This document shows positions 7,397 to 16,031 of a stretch of DNA of 33,334 nucleotides, piece by piece. Below the pieces are notes generated by a model. That model was not told the DNA's origin. It saw nothing but the letters and a program-made list of their open reading frames with translations, and did no database searches. The position numbers were made by a program, and so were the translations under genes. The DNA comes from Pyramidobacter sp. C12-8 (GTDB taxonomy: Bacteria > Synergistota > Synergistia > Synergistales > Dethiosulfovibrionaceae): the NCBI RefSeq assembly GCF_002007215.1, contig NZ_MUHX01000032.1:1-33334 (forward strand). The letters are read 5' to 3'. The first letter of the stretch is position 1. Every line of letters starts with the position of its first letter.

Positions 7397-9874
7397 TCAG
7401 CAAATATACTTGGCCGGATCGACGCCGCCCTCAAAAACTATACCATATTCGTCATCATAAGACTCTTCGTCCAGCAAACAATAAATTCCCAAGTTCTCAA
7501 AGAAACGCAGTTTGTGGTCTTTTTCCAGTTTCCTCAGGCCGTCCGGATAGACACTGACCGAATACCGCTGCAACTCGCGAAAGAGCGTCTTTTTATCAAG
7601 ATAATCCGAAGCGGAAAGCAGCTGCCGCTGCAATTCGATCCCTTTGCCGTACGGGACAAGGATCCCCGTCGTGTTCTCGTCGATGACGCGAAACTCCCTG
7701 CCAGCTGTGCGAAACGCCTGGTGCAGGATTCCATGGTGCGCCCTTTCGTGCCTGCTTTCATATCCTACCAGCGCTTTTCTGTTCGCCGCGAGGTAATCGA
7801 AAAGCGTCCGTCCGGCGTCATGAGGCGCAGGATAGTCCATCGATCCGCGCTGCTCATGGTAATAGTAACGATAATACGCGCGAAGCGTTTCTTCAGAAAA
7901 GTAATCCTGCACGGGAAAAAACGACATATCGGAAAGAACGAGGGTCATCGCATCCTGCGCCCTGCGCAGATCGGGCAGCATGGCAAGACCGGTCTCTTGG
8001 TAACGGATAAAATAGACATAGCCGCGCTCCACAAACTTGTTCCGGTTGCAGCGGCCGGACGCCTGCGTCAAACTGTCCAGCCCTGTCTTGGAACGGATCA
8101 CCGCGTCGAAAGAAATATCGACGCCGGCCTCGATCAGATTGGTGCTGACGCAAATCACTGCTTTATGCTGAGCCAGGAGCGAATTCATCTCGGTGATCTT
8201 CGCCAGACGGTGAGCGCCGCACATGTTGGTGCTCAGATGGAAGAGAGCGACGCCGGCGCGGCCTTTCGCCTTCAGCTGCGCGTGAACTTCTTTCACCGCT
8301 TTCTTCGTATTGAGAACGATCAGGACGCTTTTGACCTCACGGGGAAGTTGAAGAACGAATTCGGAAAGAGTTTCTGCCGTATAAGGTTCTTCCTGTGTCT
8401 TATCAATGATCTGAATGCGATCAAAGACGGGGAAACGTTTTCTGACGTCCCGAACCAGATCGGCGGGTTCCGAAAGGCGCAGCGGACGGGCGATTTCTTC
8501 CAAAGCGGGCTGAGTCGCCGAACAGAGGACCGCCGTGCAGCCGCAAAAGCCGGCAAGGAAATTCATCGCCAGATTGAACATGCTGATACACTTGACGGGA
8601 ATGCTCTGCACTTCGTCGAAAATCAGCACCGAATTGCACAGCTGGTGCATGCGGCGCACGCACTGCCCGCGGCCGGAAAAAAGGGCGTCGAGGAACTGGA
8701 CCTGAGAGGTGAGAATGAGCGGGATATCCCAACGCTCCGCGAACGTGTCCAGCTGGTCTTCTTTTTCGCGCTGCTGTTTCTCGTTTTCGTTTTCATCCTT
8801 GCCGTAGCTGATAAGATTCGAGTGATGCTCAAGAAGGATGTCGCCGCGGCCGAACGTCTCGCGCAAAATCTGCGCTGTCTGATCGATAATCGTCGTGAAA
8901 GGCGCCACATAAAATACGTGATCTTTTCCAAACTTTCGTGCCAGATACAGAGCGCTTCTCATTACAGCTAACGTCTTGCCGCCGCCGGTGACGACATTGA
9001 GACGGTAAATGCCGGACGGTTCCCGCATCTTCTTCACCGATTCCAGGCATTCATCGGAGATCTGACGGCGCGCCGTGTTTATCGGAGAATCGGGAAAACC
9101 GTCAAGGCGTTTTTCAAGTTTTACCGCCAGTTCCCCCCAAAGCTTCGGATCCGTTGTGTACGTCGCCGCCTCAAGACGATTTTCCCAGCAGGCCGAAGCG
9201 TACCTGTCGCCGTCGCAAAGGCAGGAGAACGCCATTCGCGTCAGCAGACCCTTGAAAAATTCCCGTTTTTCCAAGCGGCGCTGCAATATTTTTCGTTTTT
9301 CTCCAGAGGAACGGTTTTCTTGTCTGACGTCTTCTGGATAAACGTCGGCATTGCAGCGTTCCGTAAAAACTTTCATTATCGTTCGCAGTTCTTCGGCAGC
9401 CGACTCGAGCAGTTTACGGATATCGTCTTGCGGAACAACCCCTTGCTGAAATCGCGCGAGCGCTTCCGCTTGAACCGCGTCGGGAGGCTCTTGAAGACGC
9501 TCTTCATAGGAAGCCGCCCCGTCGGGTTCGATCACGTCAGAAAGTCCGCTGTGGTGGCCCCAAACAACCAGCTCGGCAATCTCGGCCGCATATTGCTCAT
9601 ACGATGTTTCCGAAAATTCCTGCGCCGTCCGGCGGATCAGTTTTGCCCCCGTCGGCGCGTGAGGAATCATTTCATCCCGTTCATCATTCAGCAGATATCG
9701 CTGCCATTGTTCGGAACTCTTTCCCGCGTCATGAACGAGCCCCACCAGACGTCCCAAAGATGGTATGCCGATTTTTCGACAGTTTTGCTCGCATAAGTCT
9801 GCAACCAGCCGAACATGATCTGCAAGAGCTTCTCTCCGGTCTGATCCGTCACGGGCTTTTCGGGAATAAAGCAT
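7397..9874 (-). CDS. cas3: Cas3 (type I-C), HD nuclease-helicase
   Basis: The 825-residue Cas3 is recruited to Cascade R-loops, unwinds DNA and degrades the non-target strand. The N-terminal HD nuclease shows H20, HD at 48-49 in LVHDAGKSS, and a later GHHSG. The SF2 helicase follows, with Walker A TGGGKT (Lys about 300), DEVQ about residue 420 and motif III SATQPAL. The C-terminal RecA lobe has NLIEAGVDISFD and QASGRCNR. The start ATG has GAGGTG upstream. It is the first gene of the I-C operon. The 123 bases before it hold no clear promoter or terminator, so co-transcription with the upstream UPF0340 gene is possible. Confidence 0.97.
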   Translation of the reverse strand: MLYSRKARDGSDRREALADHVRLVADLCEQNCRKIGIPSLGRLVGLVHDAGKSSEQWQRYLLNDERDEMIPHAPTGAKLIRRTAQEFSETSYEQYAAEIAELVVWGHHSGLSDVIEPDGAASYEERLQEPPDAVQAEALARFQQGVVPQDDIRKLLESAAEELRTIMKVFTERCNADVYPEDVRQENRSSGEKRKILQRRLEKREFFKGLLTRMAFSCLCDGDRYASACWENRLEAATYTTDPKLWGELAVKLEKRLDGFPDSPINTARRQISDECLESVKKMREPSGIYRLNVVTGGGKTLAVMRSALYLARKFGKDHVFYVAPFTTIIDQTAQILRETFGRGDILLEHHSNLISYGKDENENEKQQREKEDQLDTFAERWDIPLILTSQVQFLDALFSGRGQCVRRMHQLCNSVLIFDEVQSIPVKCISMFNLAMNFLAGFCGCTAVLCSATQPALEEIARPLRLSEPADLVRDVRKRFPVFDRIQIIDKTQEEPYTAETLSEFVLQLPREVKSVLIVLNTKKAVKEVHAQLKAKGRAGVALFHLSTNMCGAHRLAKITEMNSLLAQHKAVICVSTNLIEAGVDISFDAVIRSKTGLDSLTQASGRCNRNKFVERGYVYFIRYQETGLAMLPDLRRAQDAMTLVLSDMSFFPVQDYFSEETLRAYYRYYYHEQRGSMDYPAPHDAGRTLFDYLAANRKALVGYESRHERAHHGILHQAFRTAGREFRVIDENTTGILVPYGKGIELQRQLLSASDYLDKKTLFRELQRYSVSVYPDGLRKLEKDHKLRFFENLGIYCLLDEESYDDEYGIVFEGGVDPAKYIC

Positions 9875-9997
9875 TTTTTCACCTCTTCATCCGCAGATTT
9901 GTGTGCTTTACAAGAACCACAAAAGCGAGGCCCACCAATAAGCCTTGGCGGTACACCCTTTGTTCTTTTCGCTTTCCATAGTGGTTTTTACTTGAGC

Positions 9998-10567
9998 TTA
10001 CCGCTTGATATCGCCGCCGGAGAGCGCGTCGTCGTAGACGGCCCGCGCGCCGCCGATGAACTTGGGGCGCGTGCGCGCGCAGACCAGGTTGGCCGCTCCG
10101 ATCTTCTTCACGGAGACGCGCACGGGCACGGCCACGTCGCGCAAGTGCATGCCGATCAGCGTATCGCCGATGTCCATGCCTGCGGCGGCGCGAAGGTGTT
10201 CGACGGCGGCGGGGCATTCGCAGTTTTCGTAGACGGTCGTCGCGAACGCACCGCCGGCGTGCAGCTGCGGCACGACGTTGCAGATTTCCGCGCCGGGCAG
10301 CAGCGCCGCCCTTTCCACGATCAGGGCGCGGTTGAGGTGCTCGCAGCACTGCGCCGCCAAAAAGAGCCCGCGCTCGCGCAACGCCGGCATCACGCCCTCG
10401 TAAACGGCCTTGGCGATCTCCGCGTTCGACCCTTTGCCGATGCGAAAACCGCCGATCTCGCTGGTGGAACAGCCGACCACGAAAATTTCGCCGGGTTCCG
10501 TGCGCGCGACGGCCAGCAGTTCGCCGACAGCCTGTGCCGATAGAACCCTGATTTCTTCATAGGACAT
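9998..10567 (-). CDS. UPF0340/TIGR01440 family protein (YwlG-like)
   Basis: At 189 residues this is a full-length member of the UPF0340 (DUF436, TIGR01440) family, typified by Bacillus YwlG, whose biochemical role is not settled. Conserved features are GEIFVVGCSTSEIGG, RIGKGSNAEIAKAVYEG, LAAQCCEHLNRALIVER and a C-terminal KFIGGARAVYDD. The fold is thought to be similar to nucleoside-binding proteins. There is no signal peptide or membrane segment. The start ATG has GGGAGG about 9 bases upstream, and a TAGAAT-type -10 lies at 10612-10617 without a good -35. It reads towards the I-C operon, 123 bases from cas3. Confidence 0.93.
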   Translation of the reverse strand: MSYEEIRVLSAQAVGELLAVARTEPGEIFVVGCSTSEIGGFRIGKGSNAEIAKAVYEGVMPALRERGLFLAAQCCEHLNRALIVERAALLPGAEICNVVPQLHAGGAFATTVYENCECPAAVEHLRAAAGMDIGDTLIGMHLRDVAVPVRVSVKKIGAANLVCARTRPKFIGGARAVYDDALSGGDIKR

Positions 10568-10629
10568 CGTTCAGGACCTCCCTTTTTTGGTTGGAGCGTT
10601 CACTGTTTCTCATTCTAGCACTTCGCGTT

Positions 10630-10663
10630 CCGCCGCGATGTTCCACGTGGAACATCGCGGCGG
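10630..10663. other. parS-like centromere site within a perfect 34-bp palindrome
   Basis: The central 16 bases (10639-10654) read TGTTCCACGTGGAACA. This fits the ParB/Spo0J binding site parS (consensus TGTTnCACGTGnAACA) and equals the variant known from pseudomonads. Symmetry extends to 34 bases with no mismatch through flanking CCGCCGCGA/TCGCGGCGG arms. It lies between two divergent genes and is not followed by a T-run in either direction, so a terminator reading is unlikely. Chromosomal parS sites cluster near the replication origin, which hints at an origin-proximal location. No parA or parB is present in the window. Confidence 0.85.
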
Positions 10664-10733
10664 CCAAACCGCCGCTGCGCCGCTGTGATACAATCAGTTC
10701 GGAGCGTTTTTGGGAAGGACGAGTCAGAAGACC

Positions 10734-11612
10734 ATGCTGAAAAAACTGTTGCTGCTCTGTGCCGCCGCGCTGACGTTGGCCGTCAACGAAGGTCCCTTCG
10801 CGGCAGACCGCGGTCTGGCGGCGTTGAAAGACGGCGGGCGGAATCCGCACGATCGTCCGCTCGAATCGTTGCGGGGCATGCCGACTGTATCCGAAAAAGA
10901 AGGCTCTGCCGAACCGCATGAGCGCCTGCGGGCCACCGATGTGCGCGGCGATTACGACAGCGACGCCGTTTTCGCCAACTTTCGCGAAGTTCGCGGCGGC
11001 CGCCTGAGGCGCGGTTCTCTGTACCGCTCCAGCATTCCCTCGAGCACGGAGCGCCCGCGCGCGCCCTACGCCGACCAGCTGGCGCGAGAAGCCGGCATCC
11101 GCACCGTGCTGAATCTGGCCAACTCGCCCGAGCGTCTGAAGAAGAACATGGAAAGCCCCGCCTGCCGGTCGCCGTATTATCGCATGCTCTGGCGCGGCGG
11201 CAACGTGATCGCCCGCGCCTTGCCCGCCGCGCCGGAGCACGCGACCTTTCGCGCCGGTCTGGCCGAAGAACTGCGCTTCATGACGAAGCGCCCCGCCCCG
11301 TATCTGGTCCACTGCGCCGAGGGCAAGGACCGCGCCGGCTTTGTCAGCTTTCTGCTGGCCGCGTTGCTGGACGCTTCCTTGGACGAATTGAAGGACGACT
11401 ACGGCCAAAGCTTCGTCAACTATTATCATTTGAAACGCGGCGAGCCCCGTTACGTCACGCACGTGGACGACGGCATCGAATCCTTTTGCCGTGCCATTGC
11501 CTGGACTCCGAAAGAGCCGCTTCGCCGGGGCGCTGAGCGTTATCTGCGCAGCATCGGCCTCACCGTCGCCGAGATCGAAACGCTGAAACGCCGCCTGGCG
11601 CACGACGGCTGA
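10734..11612 (+). CDS. Secreted tyrosine/dual-specificity phosphatase (Y_phosphatase3-like)
   Basis: The 292-residue protein has an N-terminal signal peptide (MLKKLLLLCAAALTLAV) and a cysteine-phosphatase domain of the Y_phosphatase3 type. The N-terminal core reads FREVRGGRLRRGSLYRSS and TVLNLANS, and the P-loop is HCAEGKDRAG with the nucleophilic Cys at about 194. Family members hydrolyse phosphotyrosine or phosphoinositides, and the true substrate is unknown here. The signal peptide suggests export. I chose ATG at 10734 because the signal peptide starts there. A TTG at 10710 would add 8 residues. It is divergent from the UPF0340 gene across the parS-like palindrome. Confidence 0.9.
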   Translation: MLKKLLLLCAAALTLAVNEGPFAADRGLAALKDGGRNPHDRPLESLRGMPTVSEKEGSAEPHERLRATDVRGDYDSDAVFANFREVRGGRLRRGSLYRSSIPSSTERPRAPYADQLAREAGIRTVLNLANSPERLKKNMESPACRSPYYRMLWRGGNVIARALPAAPEHATFRAGLAEELRFMTKRPAPYLVHCAEGKDRAGFVSFLLAALLDASLDELKDDYGQSFVNYYHLKRGEPRYVTHVDDGIESFCRAIAWTPKEPLRRGAERYLRSIGLTVAEIETLKRRLAHDG

Positions 11613-11694
11613 GAGCGAATTTCGTTTGCGGAACAGGGGGCGCTGTTTTACCCGTCGCGTACCATCGGCGCATCACACCGCAGGAGGTGTTGGC

Positions 11695-12216
11695 ATGAAT
11701 TCGAAGCACGCGCGCCTGCTTGCTGCGGCAATTCGTTATGACCGCGGCGACGCCCGGCGCATCCAGCATTTCGTCAAGGTCCACGATCTGGCCGCGGCGA
11801 TCGGCGCGCTGGAAGGGCTGGACGAGGAGACGCAGTTCATTCTCGAGACGGCGGCCATTCTCCACGACATCGGCATCCATCAGGCCGAAGCCAAGCACGG
11901 CAACGGCCACGGCACGTATCAGGAACGGGAGGGCCCCGGCGTCGCCGAGGCGATCTTGCGCGAACTGGGCGGCTACAGCGAAGCGCAGATCGAGCGCGTC
12001 AAATATCTGATCGCCCATCATCACACCTACAGCGACATCGATGGCGTCGATTACCAGATCCTCGTCGAGGCCGACTTTCTCGTCAACCTTTTCGAAAGCC
12101 CCGATCGCTACGGTCCCGCCGCAAAGGTCAGCGAACGCATCTTCAGGACGGCCGCCGGAAAGCGCCTTCTCGACGACATGTTCGTCGCCGGCGCTTACCA
12201 TCCCCTCACGTCCTGA
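11695..12216 (+). CDS. HD-domain phosphohydrolase-like protein
   Basis: The 173-residue cytoplasmic protein is built around one HD domain. The first metal His is in IQHFVKVH (25 or 30), the HD pair is at 57-58 in AAILHDIGIH, and AHHHTYSD supplies further ligands, with a later Asp in LVEADFLVN. The family hydrolyses phosphate esters of nucleotides or second messengers, and the substrate cannot be told from sequence. A strong ribosome site, AGGAGGTG, precedes ATG at 11695. It lies 82 bases after the phosphatase on the same strand and is followed by a clear terminator, so the two probably form a short unit. Confidence 0.9.
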   Translation: MNSKHARLLAAAIRYDRGDARRIQHFVKVHDLAAAIGALEGLDEETQFILETAAILHDIGIHQAEAKHGNGHGTYQEREGPGVAEAILRELGGYSEAQIERVKYLIAHHHTYSDIDGVDYQILVEADFLVNLFESPDRYGPAAKVSERIFRTAAGKRLLDDMFVAGAYHPLTS

Positions 12217-12227
12217 AAGATTTTCAT

Positions 12228-12282
12228 AAACGAATCGCGGCAGTCCGCCGGAAAAGATCCGACGGACTGCCGCGATTCGTTT
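12228..12282. terminator. Bidirectional terminator
   Basis: A perfect 20-bp inverted repeat (AAACGAATCGCGGCAGTCCG and its complement, 12228-12247 and 12263-12282) is flanked by A and T runs, with a 15-base loop. It lies between convergent genes, the HD protein (+) and the substrate-binding protein (-), and can end both transcripts. Confidence 0.92.
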
Positions 12283-12290
12283 TTCAACGG

Positions 12291-13358
12291 TTATTTCTGC
12301 AGAACCGAGGCGCTTCGTACCGTGTCCTGCGAGTCTTCCAGCCGATCGCTCCGCGCCACTTCGCTGGTCCAGCGGTCGATCAGGCGCAGGCGATTCTGGC
12401 TTTTCCACGGCACGCTGCACTGGAGCAGCCTGATCGAATTCAGATCGAGCAGCTTGTTGAGCTCCCGCAGCTCAGGGCGAGCGGGAAGGTAACACGGCTT
12501 CAGCTCCATACGGCTGCGTGCGAAATCCGGCGACGCCAGCCACTGCAGCAGATACTTCGCCTCCTCGGGGTACGCCGCGCCGTCGAGCAGCGCGCAGCCG
12601 TCCACCGCATACGTCACGCCCTCCTTGGGAAAAACGATTTCCACGGGATAACCTTCCAGCTTCAGGCTCATCGCGTCCACGTAATAGAACACGCCCGCCG
12701 CCGCCTGTCCCAAGGCGACGGGCGTGGCGCCGCCGACGCCGTTTCCGGCGTATGCGCGCACGTTTTCCGCCAGCTTCTTCTGGTACTCGAAAGCCTCTCT
12801 CTCGCCGTAGATGCGCACGAGCGAATAGATTTGTTCCGAGGCCGTCGCCGACGCGCGGGGGTCACCCATCTGCAGCGCCCCGCGATACGCAGGGTCAAGC
12901 AGATCCTGCCAGGAATCGGGCATCCTCAGCCCGTTTTTCTCGATAAAATTCCTGTTGACGAGAAAACACAACGGCGTCACGCCGATGCCGAACCAACGAT
13001 TGTCAGGATCGCGATATCCGACCGGCATCGCTTTGGCCGCTTCGGGAACGTACCGGGCCAGCGCGCCTTCGCGTTTGGCGGCATCGTAAATGTCGGCCGG
13101 GCCGCCAATGATCAGGTCGGCCTGCGGACACACCTTTTCGGCGATGACGCGCCGCAGCATCTCGCCCGACGAGAGCCGTGAAAAGTTGACCTGCAAACCG
13201 GTATAATCGGTAAAGCGTTGAAACAGGACCGCTGCATCCCTTTCCGGGATCGTCGTGTACACGCGGATCACCGGCGGCGCGGCAAACTTCCGATACAGCC
13301 ATAATCCCGCCGCCACGGTCAGCACGGCTGCAAGAGCAAACACACTTCTTCTGCGCAC
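12291..13358 (-). CDS. ABC transporter substrate-binding protein, Fe3+/thiamine type
   Basis: The 355-residue exported binding protein belongs to the SBP family that includes Fe3+ and thiamine/polyamine binders. An N-terminal hydrophobic segment (SVFALAAVLTVAAGLWLY) follows positive charges and looks more like an uncleaved anchor or signal. The mature part starts VIRVYTTIPERDAAVLFQRF, a typical first strand. ADLIIGGPADIYDAA and IGVTPLCFLVNRNF are conserved hinge regions, and SVPWKSQNRLRLIDRW is near the end. GTG at 13358 has AGGGGGGA upstream; GTG at 13376 is an alternative. No permease or ATPase lies beside it. A TATAAT-type -10 sits at 13445-13450 with a weak -35. Confidence 0.88.
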   Translation of the reverse strand: MRRRSVFALAAVLTVAAGLWLYRKFAAPPVIRVYTTIPERDAAVLFQRFTDYTGLQVNFSRLSSGEMLRRVIAEKVCPQADLIIGGPADIYDAAKREGALARYVPEAAKAMPVGYRDPDNRWFGIGVTPLCFLVNRNFIEKNGLRMPDSWQDLLDPAYRGALQMGDPRASATASEQIYSLVRIYGEREAFEYQKKLAENVRAYAGNGVGGATPVALGQAAAGVFYYVDAMSLKLEGYPVEIVFPKEGVTYAVDGCALLDGAAYPEEAKYLLQWLASPDFARSRMELKPCYLPARPELRELNKLLDLNSIRLLQCSVPWKSQNRLRLIDRWTSEVARSDRLEDSQDTVRSASVLQK

Positions 13359-13618
13359 GGAAAATCCCCCCTGCACTGGAACGTTCCTGAGATACTGTCA
13401 GCGCTTGTTCGTTCTTTTCGGAGCTTTCTCCAGGACTTTCAAATATTATACCCGCTCATTGCCTCTTTTTGCAGGAGACAACGTAGAAAAAAAGACGAAT
13501 TTGCTCTCTGCTTCAGAATACTTTCCAAACCGGCCGACAAAGCGCGCTGAACGGCGGCGCGTCGTCTTGAAAGTGGAACCGGAAAATAGCTTGACCGTTC
13601 GTTTCACCAGAGACGAAA
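13359..13618. other. Intergenic region upstream of the substrate-binding gene
   Basis: This non-coding stretch probably holds the promoter of the substrate-binding gene: a minus-strand TATAAT at 13445-13450 with only a weak -35 (TGCAAA at 13468-13473, 17-base spacing). No further gene or repeat is seen. Open frames here lack codon character and ribosome sites. Confidence 0.5.
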
Positions 13619-13671
13619 AAAGACGGAGCGAAACCGTTCGATCTGTTTCGAACCGGTTTCGCTCCGTCTTT
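13619..13671 (-). terminator. Terminator of the MBL-fold gene
   Basis: Arms of 18 bases (AAAGACGGAGCGAAACCG, 13619-13636, and its complement, 13654-13671) have an inner TTCGA/TCGAA extension. On the minus strand the stem is followed by a T-run. It lies 40 bases beyond the stop of the metallo-beta-lactamase-fold gene. Confidence 0.92.
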
Positions 13672-13711
13672 GCCGTATTTTTATCCGCCGCCCGTTTCCG
13701 TCGCGCCAGGC

Positions 13712-14509
13712 TCAAAGCACCAGTTCATCGCCCGCCGCCAGATAGCGCAGCTGCTCGCCCATCCTCTGCCGCAGGTAATCATACTGGGGCACCCCTGTGC
13801 AGTGGCAGGTGTAGTACGTCACGGGCCAGCGTTTCAGTTCGGCCGCGGCCGCATCCATACGGCGGAACCGATCTTCCGGCACGTCCTTGAAGTGAAAGCC
13901 GCCGACGACCGCCTGAGCCCCTTCTTTCGAAGCCCATTCCATGATGTTGAGAATACCGCGGTGACTGCAGCCGCTGATCAGGACCTTTTTCGCCCCTTCG
14001 CTGACCAACAGATACTGTTCGTGGCCGAACTGTTCCGGCACCAACACGCCGCCGGCCTCCATCATCATGCCGCAGGTATCGACGGGCCACTCGCAGGGCT
14101 TGCCCGCGTAGCTGGCGATGGTCAGCTCGTTGTCGAGGCGCAGACGATCCTCGCCGACGACCACGATCCGGGGATGACCGATCAGCCGCGGTTCCACGCC
14201 GATGTATTTGCCGTCGCGGTTGTAGCGCGGCCGGTCGTAAGTCGCGCGCGCGTAAAGTTTGGCGTGATCGTTCAGGCGGAAAAACGTCGTCATGCCGCCC
14301 GAATGGTCGCTGTGGCCGTGAGACAGCACGGCCGTATCCACGGCCGCGAGGTCGACGCCCAGCGCCAGCGCGTTTTTCGCGAACAGGCCGCTGGCGCCCG
14401 CGTCGAACAGCACTTTGTGGCGATCCGTCTCGATGTACAGACTCAAACCGTGCTCCGCGCGGCAGCATTCTCTCCCTGAGGTGTTCTCCATCAAGGTCAC
14501 AATCCGCAT
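13712..14509 (-). CDS. MBL-fold metallo-hydrolase, DHPPS-like
   Basis: The 265-residue cytoplasmic protein has the metallo-beta-lactamase motif SHGHSDHSGG (HxHxDH), an upstream VLFDAGASG strand, and later metal ligands in SGCSHRGILN and GGFHF. The overall pattern (KVLFDAG, the C-terminal TYYTCHCTG) matches the family annotated as 7,8-dihydropterin-6-yl-methyl-4-(beta-D-ribofuranosyl)aminobenzene-5'-phosphate synthase-like. Bacterial members are widespread and their substrate is mostly unknown. ATG at 14509 has AGGAGG 7 bases upstream; a TTG at 14515 is less likely. It is a single gene with its own promoter and terminator. Confidence 0.93.
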   Translation of the reverse strand: MRIVTLMENTSGRECCRAEHGLSLYIETDRHKVLFDAGASGLFAKNALALGVDLAAVDTAVLSHGHSDHSGGMTTFFRLNDHAKLYARATYDRPRYNRDGKYIGVEPRLIGHPRIVVVGEDRLRLDNELTIASYAGKPCEWPVDTCGMMMEAGGVLVPEQFGHEQYLLVSEGAKKVLISGCSHRGILNIMEWASKEGAQAVVGGFHFKDVPEDRFRRMDAAAAELKRWPVTYYTCHCTGVPQYDYLRQRMGEQLRYLAAGDELVL

Positions 14510-14555
14510 GAACAATCCTCCTTAATGTGTTGTTTTCCCCCTGATGAGCTTTTTC

Positions 14556-14583
14556 ATTATACCGTGATATGATTAAAATACAA
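14556..14583 (-). promoter_or_regulatory. Sigma-70 promoter of the MBL-fold gene
   Basis: On the minus strand, TTGTAT (14583-14578), a 16-base spacer and TATAAT (14561-14556) lie about 47 bases before the start codon. The -10 is a perfect match to consensus. Confidence 0.8.
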
Positions 14584-14861
14584 TTATCATGAATTCCGCT
14601 TCTCCATAGAAACCTATTTCTCCTTTGGTGCAAAGATCGCGAACGCAAAATTTTTAATATGACGGATGGGGATTTGCCGCGACACACGCCCCGCTTTCCC
14701 CGTTTGCCGGATTGCCGGCGCGGCGGCCGAATGAAGCTTCGAGAAACATAGTACTGTCACGACGTTTGTGTCATCTTGCGCGCCGGAAGAAAATGCTTTA
14801 AGCTGTATACGTCGGCCAACGGCCGCGAGACGATCCATGAACGCGAAGGGAGCCGGAAAAG
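14584..14861. other. Intergenic region between divergent genes
   Basis: There are 278 bases between the MBL promoter and the DUF2157 gene. It should hold the promoter of the DUF2157 operon, but I see no confident -35/-10 pair; a TATACG lies near 14807. A short minus-strand open frame (14614-14838) has no ribosome site or family resemblance. Nothing else is recognised. Confidence 0.5.
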
Positions 14862-16031
14862 ATGACTCGCTCTATTTCAAAACGGAAGCTGGACTTTCTG
14901 CGGGAAGAACTGCAGGTCTGGCAGCAGGAAGGTCTGATCGGCGCGGACTCGGCGGCGCGGATCGCGTCGCTCTACTCGGCGCGCTCGCGCAGTTTCGCGC
15001 AAACGCTGCTCTGCGCGGGCGCGGCGCTGGTCGGGCTGGGAACCATCAGCGCGGTGGCGGCCAACTGGTGGACGATCCCGCGCCTGCTGCGGACGGCGCT
15101 GGTCCTCGCGGCGTACGCGCTGTCGATGGGCGCGGCCTGCTTCTGCGAAAAAGATTCGCCGTCCGGCGCCCGGGCGCTGCGTCTGCTGGCCGGGCTGATC
15201 TTCGGCGGCGGCATCTTCCTGGTCGCGCAGATGTACCACCAGGACGGACACTGGTCCACGGCGTTCGGCTGGTGGGCACTGGGGCTGATCCCGGCGGTGC
15301 GGCTCTTCCGCGACGCCTGGCAGATGTACCTGCTGCAGGCCGTTTCGCTGTTTTACGTCGGCGGTCGGGGAATGTTTTTCTGGGGAAGAACGCCCGATCT
15401 CGCGCCGTTCCGCGGCGACGCCTTGCCTGGAGCGCTGCTGTTGGCGCTTTGGTGGCTGTGGCGGCAGACGCGCGGAAACCTGCGCGCGTTCAATTTCAAC
15501 GTGCAGCTGACGATTCTTTTCCTGTTCACGCGGCTGCTATGGTATTTCAGCCTGACGGAAGCGCTGCTGGCGTTCCTCGCCGCGGGGGTCGCATTGACGG
15601 CGTGGCCGCGCGCGGACGCCGCGGCCGGCTGGCGAACTTCGCTGTCGCGCTGGGGGATTCTGATAACGGGCGTCGCCGGAGTCGCGCTATCGGTCCCGGA
15701 GGTCTGGTACGACTTTCCTTACCTGCGCGTTTTGGACGGAACGGCGGCTCAGGAACTGAACGCGCTGCGCCTGGCGGCGAACGGCGCGGCCGCGCTGACG
15801 GCCGTCGTCATGGGCTGGCGTCTTTACCGGGGCTCGCGGCTGGGCGGCGTGTTCCTCGGCCTGCTGGTCCTGCGTTACTTTGTAGACCATTTCTTCGGCT
15901 TCATGTCCAAGGCGGCGGCGTTCTCGGGACTCGGTCTGCTGTGCCTGATCGCCGGATTCTGGTGGGAACGCTCGGCGCGCCGCAAAAAGGCGAAACGCGG
16001 CCAGGAGGGCGGCAGCCATGAAAACGTTTAA
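14862..16031 (+). CDS. DUF2157 multi-pass membrane protein
   Basis: The 389-residue protein has an N-terminal cytoplasmic segment (LREELQVWQQEGLIGADSAA) and then about ten hydrophobic helices. The signature LLCAGAALVGLGTISAVAANW and the RALRLLAGLIFGGGIFLVAQ region are typical of DUF2157 (PF09925), a bacterial membrane family of unknown function. The end is basic and cytoplasmic. It overlaps the next gene by 14 bases; that gene encodes a GDYXXLXY protein, and this pairing recurs in other bacteria, so the two probably act together in the membrane. A weak GGAG-like site precedes ATG at 14862. Confidence 0.9.
   Translation: MTRSISKRKLDFLREELQVWQQEGLIGADSAARIASLYSARSRSFAQTLLCAGAALVGLGTISAVAANWWTIPRLLRTALVLAAYALSMGAACFCEKDSPSGARALRLLAGLIFGGGIFLVAQMYHQDGHWSTAFGWWALGLIPAVRLFRDAWQMYLLQAVSLFYVGGRGMFFWGRTPDLAPFRGDALPGALLLALWWLWRQTRGNLRAFNFNVQLTILFLFTRLLWYFSLTEALLAFLAAGVALTAWPRADAAAGWRTSLSRWGILITGVAGVALSVPEVWYDFPYLRVLDGTAAQELNALRLAANGAAALTAVVMGWRLYRGSRLGGVFLGLLVLRYFVDHFFGFMSKAAAFSGLGLLCLIAGFWWERSARRKKAKRGQEGGSHENV

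Noticed and set aside
6638-8971. Long plus-strand open frame of 777 codons
   Set aside because: It is antisense to cas5c and cas3, which have clear family motifs; it has no motif or ribosome site of its own.
1666-9874. Absence of cas6 in the type I-C operon taken as gene loss
   Set aside because: I-C systems normally lack Cas6; Cas5c processes the crRNA.
9908-9979. 23-codon frame starting MESEKNKGC just before type I-C cas3
   Set aside because: It could be a leader peptide but has no ribosome site and no attenuator-like fold nearby.
14614-14838. 74-codon minus-strand frame between the MBL and DUF2157 genes
   Set aside because: No Shine-Dalgarno, no recognisable motif; overlaps the likely promoter region.
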